A stretch of 21,696 nucleotides of DNA from Teratosphaeria epicoccoides (lineage: Eukaryota > Ascomycota > Dothideomycetes > Mycosphaerellales > Teratosphaeriaceae): the NCBI GenBank assembly GCA_021401465.1, contig JADDMT010000267.1:1-21696 (forward strand). Reading direction: 5' to 3'. A program made the position numbers and the translations under genes. Below the pieces are notes generated by a model. It was given only the letters and a program-made list of their open reading frames with translations, was not told the DNA's origin and ran no database searches. This document shows positions 10,401-19,771 of the stretch, piece after piece; position 1 is the first letter of the stretch; the number at the start of each line of letters is the position of its first letter.

Positions 10401-12454
10401 ACTAACGCTCTAGCCTCGCTGTCGCTTCGTCGGATCCACGCGTTCCTTTGCGCCTTGTAGAGGTAGTCTCGAAGTGTTTCGAGCTGCGATTCCGACATAG
10501 GGTACAGAGGTCGATGCGGAGGATTATAACCCTCCTTAAGGTCAATCGCATGTTCCGCGTCTAGGGCCCGGGCATAGGCCGTAGCCTCTGCGTCGAAAAT
10601 ATCGGCGTATTCCTCTAACTCAGGCAGAAGGGTAACGTTTTCCTTGACGTTCTGTATGCGGACCGCATACACGCATTAGACCTTCTTCATGTCCTTGTAG
10701 AAGCTGTGTGCGTCACGCATCTGCACCGCAGGAACTTCGCCTATAGAGCCGTAGAACTAGTTGTCGGTAGCTCCATTAACAACGACTCCCTGCTTGTGGC
10801 GCCAAGGGCGGCCGAGTAGGAGCTCCTTATCAGGAACGTCTTCGGCGTAGAAGACTTCGTTAGTCTCGCGCACTTCTCCTAAGGAGTCCGCGAGTTAGAG
10901 GCGCACGTTGTACGCGCCTCGAGCCGCTACGCCTTCGCCCTGAAAAGACTTCATAGTAGGCAGCAGGGCTCCTAGGATCGGCTTCAAACTAAGCCGTACG
11001 ATTACCCTCTAGGGTATCATGTTAACCTCCGCAAGGTCATCTAACATACAGTCTACTAGCTCGAGCGAGCTATTAACTCGGACCGCGCCAGATAGGCGCC
11101 AGGCAGGCCACGAGTCTACACTATTGGTGACGGACAGCTTGGATACCCGCGGTAGCTATTCGGTTGTCTCGGGCTTGTCCTTCTTTTGCCTCCCCTCTAG
11201 GGAGGTTTCGGACACCTTGCTTACCTTCTTCCTATCGCTTCGTTTAGGGTAGCGAGCCGCCTAGTAGTCTCTCGCTCCACAGATGTAGCAGTTACTCGGA
11301 GGCTTCTCGCTACCGTCTTTTGGCTCGGAGGGCTTGCTCCTCCGGAATGAACTACTGCGTTAGACGTGACCCCTAGGGCGCTTATAATAGCGGCCCTTCG
11401 GTAGGTCCTTAGGGCTTAGACGCTTATTGTCCTTACTGCCCGATTTTCCATTTCGCTTCAAGGTGATTTCCATACGTGTCGCAAGGGACACGAGGTCTTG
11501 CCGAGTTGTCGGAAGTTCATGAAAAGTCATGATTATGTTCCGAAGATTGTCATTAAGTTTGACGAGCAAGTGCCGCACGCGTTACGTCTCGGTATAGGGT
11601 AGCATCTGTCCCTCGAGCGTAGCGAGATAGGTTGCGAAGCTAGAGGTTGTTTGTCCCTTCCCCTGCTTAGCCTTCTCGTACTCGACAGACACGGTAAGGG
11701 CGCGATTCCCCGGATCCTCGACCTAGTCGACACAGAACTAGCGAAAGTCCGCCTACGTATACGTTCTGTCATAGACCTACATAAGGTCATACCGCTCATG
11801 CTAATTGTTGCGAGGTTCCTTATCCTCTTCGAGCCACATCACACTAAAGGCGACTCGTTCGCCCTCCGTGGAATATCCGCGTAGGTTGAGCACGAAAACT
11901 GCCTTACACGCCTGCAAGAAAGTTCGAGCCTCCTTCAAGGTGTCTCCCTTGAACGGCTTCGGGTTACATGCGTTACGACTACCTCCTAGTTAGCCTACTA
12001 TGGCCCCGAATTCAGGCACCAAGTTCGCGGGCACACGCGGAGGGTCTGCGCCTCCTAGTAAGTTGTCTTCGCGGGTCCCTAGCGTGAAATCTCGCTAGAT
12101 TTCTTCGTCCGCTAGTTCGTTAGTACCGCTCATGGCGACGTCTTCGTCGTCCTCGCCGTTGTCGCTGCTAGGAGTAGTGCGGCTCCGGCTCTGGTTCGCA
12201 AGGCAGTTCGCGACCTAATCGACAATCATGGCTACGAGGGCCGGGTCGATAGTTAGGGTTAGCTGCGGTCCCTGTGCAGGGGGTCTATTGCCTAGTCCGC
12301 CGCGTAATTGTCCTCTAGCGGAACCGTCGCTCGATGCAGTGTCGCTTGTAGCGGTTACTTCTACGGGCTAGTTACTCGGGCTAGCTTCGCTATCGCGGGC
12401 GCTTAGGATGGCGCTCGCTACGCGTTAGTTGCGAGTTCGTAGTACTCTAGACAT
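7490..12454 (-). pseudogene. gag-pol: Chromovirus Gag-Pol, copy 2 (RIP-inactivated)
   Basis: Mirror image of 14667-19631 with no net length difference (4965 nt, 1655 codons including the stop). It has the same domain order: Gag with zinc knuckle, protease, reverse transcriptase with YLDD, RNase H, integrase, GPF module, chromodomain. Most in-frame stops coincide with those of copy 3, but some are private: for example TAG at 11725-11723 where copy 3 keeps CAG, and conversely CAG kept here in the integrase stretch where copy 3 has TAG. The integrase catalytic Glu is Lys in both copies. Neither copy can yield the full polyprotein. Confidence 0.9.
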
Positions 12455-12482
12455 ATCGTAGTATTCTCTGCTAGACTGCAAA

Positions 12483-12945
12483 TGTCATGAGTGTCAGGAG
12501 TACTGTCTAGAGTACTATAGGATACAGGATCATGTAGGTCCTAAGTGCTATGAGTCATAGTACTGTCATAGGAGTACTATGAGTCATAGGCATAGTCATA
12601 GAAGAAAGGATCTGTAGGGTTAGTCTACAGATCCATGGGCTTGCAAGGAAGAAGGGATCTGTCACGTGATGACAGACCCTTGGATCTGTAGGGTTAGTCT
12701 ATAGATCTACAGACACGGATCTGTCGGGTCTGTCGACAGATCTAACAGAGCTGCTCTGTCGCTCTCTAGTATATAGGGATGGCTTTAGGACAGGCAGTTA
12801 GGAGCTTCGTGCTTAATCTCAATTTAATCCTCTCTTGCTTAGAGGAGAGTCAGTTACAAGGTCAACTGCTATTGTCGATATTCTTCACAGCTCCCGAGTC
12901 TAATACCTGGTCACCTTCCTGCTATCGGCACCTACCCTTATGACA
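12483..12945 (+). repeat. Family B LTR, 463 bp (5' LTR)
   Basis: TGTCAT...ATGACA; aligned with 799-1288 it is 27 bp shorter. The missing block lies exactly between two GATCTGT direct repeats and includes one CACGTG box. The rest keeps the paired CTATGAGTCATAG palindromes and the TATATA (12770-12775). The deletion joins arms into a perfect inverted repeat, GGATCTGTAG...CTACAGATCC, near 12609-12635. Followed by leader and gag, so it is the 5' LTR. Its left edge touches family A copy 2. Confidence 0.92.
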
Positions 12946-13004
12946 TTTTGAGCACTACTTCTAGGGAAGCATCAGGAGACTCGGCGAGCGCTTGACATAC
13001 GCCT
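12946..13004 (+). other. Family B leader with possible primer binding site
   Basis: The leader starts TTTTGAGCACTACTTC directly after the LTR and is shared with 109-51 in reverse. No match to a tRNA 3' end (no TGG start) that I recognise. TTGAGCAC (12948-12955) could pair, with one G-U, with GTGCTTAA (12809-12816), which lies about 39 nt after the TATATA box. That would be Tf1-type self-priming. The end of the leader forms one arm of the hairpin that covers the gag ATG. Confidence 0.4.
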
Positions 13005-14257
13005 ATGTCAAGTAGTTCTTCAACTGTTAGTTCAAGCTCTAGCGACAGTCAACTGACACCACGAGAACAAGTTGCCGCTATACCTCAAATCACGTAGTAG
13101 CTCGAATCCATTCACCTTAGCGAGATGGCTCTAGCATCCGTCGCAGGTTCAACTACCGGGAATGGACACGGCAACAACGGCTTCAAGATGGGAAGCCCTA
13201 CAGAGTTCATAGGACAACGATCTCAAGTCGAGATGTTTATCCTATAATGCTAGTTAGCATTTAACGTGGATACGGAACGGTTTACGACACATCATAAGCG
13301 AATGATGTACATTGTCTCTTACCTGAAGGGACCGGCGTTCGAGTTTATCCAGCCTCATCTAACGGATTATCTAGATCACGTCAGCAGCGCCGAAGCCAGG
13401 AAGACGACGACTAGGGAGATTCTTAACTTAGACAAGTCTTTGTTTAAGGCATTACGCGAAGCGTTCGGGCTCGGTAATGAGCAACAAGAGGCCGAAAGAG
13501 CTCTCCTAGGAATCTAGCAGAAGGGTTCCGCCACGAAGTACCGCGCGGACTTTCAGACCCTCTCTGCTCGAGTCGACTAGAATGATAACGCTTTAGCCGC
13601 TTAGTTCTACTAGGGACTGAAGGAGACGGTTAAAGATGAAATTGCCCGAGGAGATTAGCCAACGACACTCAAGGAAATGAGCGATCTCGCGATTAGAATC
13701 GATAATCGCATCTAGGAACGACAGCAAGAACGACAACATGGAAATCGCAAGCTGGCGCAGGCTAACCATAAGGTCTAACGATCGGCACCGAAATGGCGAA
13801 GCAATTACTACGGTCTCTAACCTATGGAGTTAGATGCGACTAAGGGGCGTCCGAGGAATGGACCCCGAGGAAAGCCGCGGAAGGGCTCTCCTCCCCAGAA
13901 TGGTCTGAAGAAGCCATTTGACAAGAGTAATCTCGAGTGCCACAACTGCGGAAAGAAAGGACACTTTTCCCGCGAATGTTTTGCTAAGAAGCAACGACAA
14001 GAGCTGCCTAGGATAGAGCAGGCTCGCGCGACAACGACGGCACCTAAGCAAAAGGTCGCCGCTACTCGAGAACCGGACCATGCCGCACTTACTTGGACTG
14101 CGTGCTACGACGACGATTGTCGAATTCACAAGAGTGATAAAGATGGTTCCGGATAGTACCCTAGCCGAAACAAGGCACAGTCGATCTGTGCGCTAAGGGG
14201 TACACCTTCTAGTACGACAGTCCTGAGAGAACAGGAACTAGAAGAAGAAGAAGAAGG
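13005..14257 (+). pseudogene. gag: Family B Gag with CCHC zinc knuckle, truncated by A copy 3
   Basis: Structural Gag polyprotein of a Ty3/gypsy-type element (particle formation and RNA packaging in the cytoplasm). ATG at 13005, in frame with all later segments. Ser-rich N-terminus, then an alpha-helical capsid-like region (residues about 65-250), a basic Pro/Gly/Lys stretch, and a perfect CX2CX4HX4C knuckle at residues 312-325 (C-H-N-C-G-K-K-G-H...C). Next comes a C-terminal motif A-L-T-W-T-A-C-Y-D-D-D-C that I associate with fungal gypsy Gag, and a poly-Glu end. About 417 codons before the LTR of A copy 3 cuts it at 14258. Roughly a dozen in-frame TAG/TAA stops show RIP; the knuckle itself is intact. 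No pol follows in any copy seen. Confidence 0.9.
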
Positions 14258-14617
14258 TGATACGGTTGATACTAGGGGACCATTTGAACCGCATGGGTTC
14301 TAATGGCCGCCCTTGGCATGCAGTGACCCTGCCACATATGGCAAGGGGGTCCTTCGTACATATGTTAGCTCGTATGTCGTCCGAGTGGGATTAGTTGTCG
14401 ACGTAGGACGCCCCCACGTCGCTGACCCTACGGTACCCCTACGGGGTTAGGCTCGGACATGCTTTCCCTAATTAAGGAGCGTCGGGGGTTATAAGCACCC
14501 TTAGCGCCACCTCTGCGATAAGCAGAAAGCAGCGCTGTCTTGTACCTACTAAAAGGTCGGATTACTCTGTCACACTGCGAGATATTTTCATATCATATAG
14601 CACATACATCTATATTA
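14258..14617 (+). repeat. Family A LTR, 360 bp (5' LTR of copy 3)
   Basis: Starts TGATACGG, ends CTATATTA; same length as 2191-2550 and 4695-5054. A TTATAAG box at 14489-14495 is the best promoter candidate for the genomic RNA. AAGCAGAAAGCAG at 14520-14532 lies some 30-45 nt further, where transcription would start. Local inverted arms (TGCCA-CATA-TGGCA at 14330-14343, CCCC-TAC-GGGG) may form hairpins. Confidence 0.92.
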
Positions 14618-14666
14618 GTTCTGCTTTCTCCCCCCTGCTTTGCAGTCTAGCAGAGAATACTACGAT
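14618..14666 (+). other. Family A leader with candidate self-primer binding site
   Basis: CTGCTTTCT at 14621-14629, three bases after the LTR, is the perfect reverse complement of AGAAAGCAG at 14524-14532 near the predicted 5' end of the transcript. No tRNA-like TGG-starting primer site is seen. This arrangement matches the self-priming of Tf1 and the predicted mode of the Tf1/sushi group, which also uses one gag-pol frame. Confidence 0.5.
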
Positions 14667-17600
14667 ATGTCTAGAGCACTACGAACTCGCAACTAACGCG
14701 CAGCGAGCGCCATCCCGAGCGCCCGCGATGGCGAAGCTAGCCTAAGTAACCAGCCCGCAGAAGTAACCGCTGCGAGCGACACTGCATCGAGCGACGGTTC
14801 CGCTAGAGGACAATTACGCGGCGGACTAGGTAATAGACCCCCCGCATAGGGACCGCAGCTAACCCCGACTATCGACCCGGCCCTTGTAGCCATGATTGTC
14901 GATTAGGTTGCGAACTGCCTTGCGAACCAGAGCCGGAGCCGCACCGCTCCTAGTAGCGACAACGGCGAGGACGACGAAGACGTCGCCATGAGCGGTACTA
15001 ACGAACTAGCGGACGAAGAAATCTAGCGAGATTTCACGCTAGGGACCCGCGAAGACAACTTACTAGGAGGCGCAGACCCTCCGCGTGTGCCCGCGAACTT
15101 GGTGCCTAAATTCGGGGCCATAGTAGGCTAACCGGGAGGTAGTCGTAACGCACGCAACCTAAAGCCGTTCAAGGGAGACACCTTGAAGGAGGCTCGAACT
15201 TTCTTGCAGGCGTGTAAGGCAGTTTTTGTGCTTAACCTACGCGGATATTCCACGGAGGGCGAACGAGTCGCCTTTAGTGTGATGTGGCTCGAAGAGGATA
15301 AGGAACCTCGCAACAATTGGCATGAGCGGTATAACCTTATGCGGGTCCACGACAGAACGTATACGTGGGCGGACTTTCGCTAGTTCTGTGTCGACCAGGT
15401 CGAGGATCTGGGGAATCGCGCCCTTACCGTGTCCGTCAAGTACGAGAAGGCTAAGCAGGGGAAGGGACAAACAACCTCTAGCTTCGCAACCTATCTCGCT
15501 ACGCTCGAGGGACAGATGCCACCCTATACTAAGACGTAACGCGTGCGGCACTTGCTCGTCAAACTTGATAACGATCTTCGGAACATGATCATGACTTTTC
15601 ATGAACTTCCGACAACTCGGCAAGACCTCGTGTCCCTTGCGACACGTATGGAAATCACCTTGAAGCGAAATGGAAAATCGGGCGGTAAGGACAATAAGCG
15701 TCTAAGCCCTAAGGACCTACCGAAGGGCCGCTATCACAAGCGCCCTAGGGGTCACGTCTAACGCGGTAGTTCATTCCGGAGGAGCAAGCCCTCTAAGCCA
15801 AAAGACGGTGGCGAGAAGCCTCCGAGTAGCTGCCACATCTGTGGAGCGAGGGACTACTAGGCGGCTCGCTGTCCCAAACGAAGTGATAGGAAGAAGGTAA
15901 GCAAGGTGTCCGAAACCTCCCCGGAGGGGAGGCGAAACAAGGACAAGCCCGAGACAACCGAATGGCTACCGCGGGTATCCAAGCTGTCTGTTACCGATGG
16001 TGTAGACTCGTGGCCTGCGCGGCGCCTATCCGGCGCGGTCCGAGTTAATGGCTCGCTCGAGCTAGTAGACTGTATGTTAGATGACCTTGCGGAGGTTAAC
16101 GTGATACCCTAGAGGGTAATCGTACGGCTCGGTTTGAAGCCGATCCTAGGAGCCCTGCTGCCTACCATGAAGTCTTTTCGGGGCGAAGGCGCAGCGGCTC
16201 GAGGCGCGTACAACGTGCGCCTCTAACTCGCGGACTCCTCGGGAGAAGTGCGCGAGACTAATGAAGTCTTCTACGCCAAAGACGTTCCTAATAAGGAGCT
16301 CCTGCTCGGCCGCCCTTAGCGCCACAAGCAGGGAGTCGTTGTTAATAGAGCTACCGACAACTAGTTCTACGGCTCCATAGGCGAAGTTCCTGCAGTGCGG
16401 ATACGTGACGCACATAGCTTCTACAGGGACATGAAGAAGGTCTAATGCGTGTATGCGGTCCGCATACGGAACGTCAAGGAAAACGTTACCCTTCCGCCTA
16501 AGTTAGAGGAATACGCCGATATTTTCGACGTAGAGGCTGCGGCCCATGCCCGGGCCCTAGACGCAGAACATGCGATTAACCTTAAGGAGGGTTACAATCC
16601 TCCGCATCGACCTCTATACCCTATGTCGGAATCGCAGCTCGAAACACTTCGAGACTACCTCTACAAGGCGCAAAGGAACGCGTGGATCCGACGAAGCGAC
16701 AGCGAGGCTAGAGCGTTAGTTATGTTCGTCCCGAAGAAGGACAACACGCTCCGCCTATACGTTAACTATAGGGGCCTTAACGCAGTAACCTAGAAGAACC
16801 GCTGCCCCCTACCACTTATTAGCGAGACGCTTGACCGCCTTGGTCGCGCCGCCATCTTCTCGTCTATCGACCTGAAGGACGCCTACTACCGGATACTGAT
16901 CCGAAAGGGCGACAAGTAGAAGACTGCATTCCGAACGCGGTACAGACACTTCGAGTATACGGTGATGCTGTTCGGCTTGACTAACGCACTAGCGACGTTC
17001 CAAGCGTATATTAACCGGGCCCTAGCCGGCCTCGTTAACACCTGCTGCGTAGTATATTTGGACGATATACTAGTCTATTCCGACTCGAAGGAGGAGCATA
17101 TTCGGCATCTAAGTATAGTGCTCGAACGGCTCCGCAAGTTCGCTCTGTACGCGAACCTAAAGAAGTGCTCATTCCTGACGGATAGGATTAAGTTCCTCGG
17201 ATACATCGTCTCCACGGAAGGAGTCATCATGGATGACCGAAGGGTGTCCGCAATCGCGGAGTAGCCGCGGCCGACTACCCTCCGAGAAGTGCAGGTGTTC
17301 CTAGGATTCACCAACTTCTATCGCAGATTCATACGATCTTACTCGAAGATCGTGGCTCCCCTCACGGCCCTCGCAAAGGGCGCGGTTCGAGGAAAAAAGC
17401 CAGGGAAAGTGCCTTGGGAGGAGGCTTAGAGCAAGGCCTTCTCTGAACTCAAAGCAGCTTTTCAAACTACGCCTATACTTTGGCACTTTGACCCCGCTGC
17501 GAAGACCTGGATAGAGACCGATGCTTCAAAATTCGCAATAGCCGCAATTATATCGCAGCTCTAGTCGCACGAAGGCAGTGCGCGATGGTACCCGATTGCC

Positions 17601-19631
17601 TTCTAGTCGCGGAAGATGCAGGGCGCTAAGCTTAACTACGAGACTCACGACCAAGAGCTTTTAGCTATTGTTAACGGCTTCAAGGAGTACCGACACTACC
17701 TCGAAGGCGTAGCGCACCCTATTAAGGTGCTCACTGACTATAACAACCTTCGCGGCTTCATGGGCGTGAAGCAGCTAAGTAGTCGGCAAGCAAGGTAGGC
17801 AACTTTCCTCGCTAGCTTTGACTTCGTTATCTAGCATCGTTCCAGAAAGACGAATCCGGCTGACAGTCCTTCGCGACGACCGGACTACGACACTAGGGAA
17901 GAGGGTAACCGACAGCTTCTCCCTACGCTGCAAACGAAGCTTGCAGTTTAGGGCGGCGATCTGTCGTTAGCTCCTCTTGTGGGTCGACTGCGGGTCTAAT
18001 GGGGCCTCACGGCCTCCGCTAGTGACGAACCCTCCTATCTAGCAGTTATGGCGACCATGTCTAGCTCGATCCGTGCGGTAGTTAACTGGCTCACATGCAG
18101 TGAGCATGCGATGTCTGAAGAACCCTTTGAAGAAGTCTCGAGACTTATTCAGCGGTTGCAAGAGCGAGAACCGGAGTTGATTAATGAGGGTGTAGCCCTC
18201 CAGGATACTGCAGGCGGTCCGAAGTACTAGACCAAGTCAGGCGACTTGTAGTACTTTGACAATAGGCTCTACGTACCCGCTAACCGCGTACTCTGTTCGC
18301 AGCTCCTCCATATTCATCATGACAATAAACTCGCGGGCCATTTTAGCGTAGAGAAGACGAACGCACTTCTCGGACGCAAATACTAGTAGCCTACGCTAGA
18401 ACAGGATGTCTCTGACTATGTTAAATCCTGCTAGACGTGCCAGATTAGCAAATCTCGGCGCTATCGCCCCTACAGCGATACTCAGGCGCTCCTACTGCTA
18501 GAGAGGCCATAGCAGGACTTGACCATGGATTTCATTACCGATTTGCCGCCAGCAAAGTAGAAAGGCGATGTGGTTGATGCTGTCCTTGTAGTAGTCGACC
18601 GATACTCGAAGATGAATATCTTCATCCTATGTACGAAAAAGTGCACAAGTGGCGAGCTTGCGCGGCTACTTCGCGACGAAGTCGTATAGCGCTTCGGTGT
18701 CCCCCGAAGTATCCTATTAGATTGAGGTTCTGTCTTTACTAGTGAATACTAGCAAGAATTTGTGTTTAAGGCGCGTGTCAAGCACCGCCTAAGTACAGCA
18801 TTCCATCTACAGACTAATGGTTAGACTAAACGTATGAACTAGACTCTTAAGTAGTACCTTCGGTACTACTACGCTAAGAACCAGGATGCCTAGGCCGACG
18901 CAATTCCTATGGCGGAATTTGCAGTCAATAACAGCGTGCATGCTGCTATGCGCATGTCGCCATTTCAGATTCTTTATGGCTTTGATCCGGAAATACACCT
19001 AGAACCGCCTCGGGACGAGTCTTCTGAGGAGAGGGTGCTAGCCGCCGCGGAATTAGCGCGGCGTATGCGCGAGGTACATTCGGTGCTAATGGAACACTAG
19101 AAAAAGGCCTTAGAATCCCAGATTAAACATAATAACACCCGTGCTAAACCGATGTAGTACGTAGTTAGTACGAAGGTGTTACTGTTAACAAAGAATCTCA
19201 AGCTGAAACTTCCGAGCAAGAAGATGACGCTAAGGTTCGTCGGACCCTTCCGGATACGCGACGCGATAGGCTCGCAGGCGTACCGGCTATCGTTGCTATC
19301 GTCGTATCGTGTGCATGACGTCTTCTACGTATCTCTACTCGAACCATAGGTATAGCGCGAGGGCGAAAAGCCCGCGGACCCGATGCTAGTAGCAGAAGAG
19401 AACGAAGAGTAGGAAGTCGAGGGTATTAAGGACAGTATGCGGCGTAAGGGCGCAACGCACTATCTAGTAAAGTAGAAAGGATACCTACCTGAGTACACAT
19501 AATGGGTTCTAGCCGAAGACTGCAAGAACGCTCTAGAAGCTATTCGTGAATTCGAAGAGCGGAGGAAGCGTGAGCAGGGCTTGAGAAGGTCGATTCGTGG
19601 GAAGATGAGGGTTCTAGAGCAGAATTCTTGA
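14667..19631 (+). pseudogene. gag-pol: Chromovirus Gag-Pol, copy 3 (RIP-inactivated)
   Basis: One frame of 1655 codons from ATG 14667 to TGA 19629, interrupted by about 40 stops, mostly TAG. Domains: Gag with a knuckle near residues 388-401 whose His is now Tyr (TAC at 15855) and whose next codon is a stop; protease-like segment with L-D-D-L-A-E-V-N-V-I around 472; reverse transcriptase with F-G-L-T-N-A and Y-L-D-D at 797-800; RNase H with T-D-A-S (Asp 952) and H-D-Q-E-L-L-A-I; integrase with the Cys pair at 1255 and 1258, Asp 1288, Asp 1352 and position 1388 (35 residues later) changed from Glu to Lys; GPF module near 1523; chromodomain about 1596-1640 with L-V-K-stop-K-G-Y, where Trp is expected. 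The chromodomain places it among chromoviruses, which target heterochromatin. Confidence 0.93.
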
Positions 19632-19771
19632 CATGTGTATGTAGCGCATGACGCGCGAAGTGACAACGAGAAGCAAACGCCCTACTCATATATCATTGAT
19701 GCCTAAAGGCACACCTAGAATAAACCCAAGAAGAACAAGAGACATGCTCGGATTAGCTTCGTAGCTAATGC
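19632..19771. other. Convergent gap between gag-pol and antisense gene, copy 3
   Basis: Mirror of 7350-7489. Hairpin ATTAGCT-TCGT-AGCTAAT (19752-19769) just beyond the antisense stop; TGCC-TAAA-GGCA (19700-19711); AATAAA (19719-19724) in the gag-pol direction. No gene. Confidence 0.5.

Larger units (their letters stand above)
4695..12482 (-). mobile_element. Family A chromovirus copy 2, lacking its 5' LTR
   Basis: Element orientation is minus: short leader (12482-12455), gag-pol (12454-7490), a 140-bp gap, antisense gene (plus strand 5778-7349), polypurine tract (5068-5055), 3' LTR (5054-4695). The 3' LTR end lies in the antisense gene of copy 1. At the other end the element stops about 21 bp inside the expected 5' LTR junction, where a B LTR starts (12483). 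That pattern fits insertion of B just downstream of the 5' LTR, with the LTR displaced beyond the window. Confidence 0.88.
5425..12482. repeat. Left arm of 7058-bp inverted repeat
   Basis: Pairs with 14639-21696: for every landmark tested (gag start, gag-pol stop, antisense gene start and stop, internal stops) left plus right coordinate equals 27121. The arms are A copies 2 and 3 in opposite orientation, separated by a 2.16-kb spacer (B LTR, B gag, A LTR). The right arm runs off the window. Confidence 0.93.

Noticed and set aside
14618..14640. tRNA-primed binding site for family A
   Set aside because: The leader does not begin with a TGG-type tRNA complement; self-complementarity to the LTR is the better fit, though RIP could have masked a TGG.
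15237..15623. 128-codon minus-strand reading frame
   Set aside because: It lies antisense to family A Gag, whose frame has the zinc knuckle and matches the mirrored copy. It is a shadow frame.
14667..19631. Reassigned genetic code (UAG as Gln)
   Set aside because: TAG stands both where Gln and where Trp is expected (for example the chromodomain K-G-Y Trp), and the two arms show CAG/TAG and TGG/TAG pairs. RIP explains both; codon reassignment cannot.
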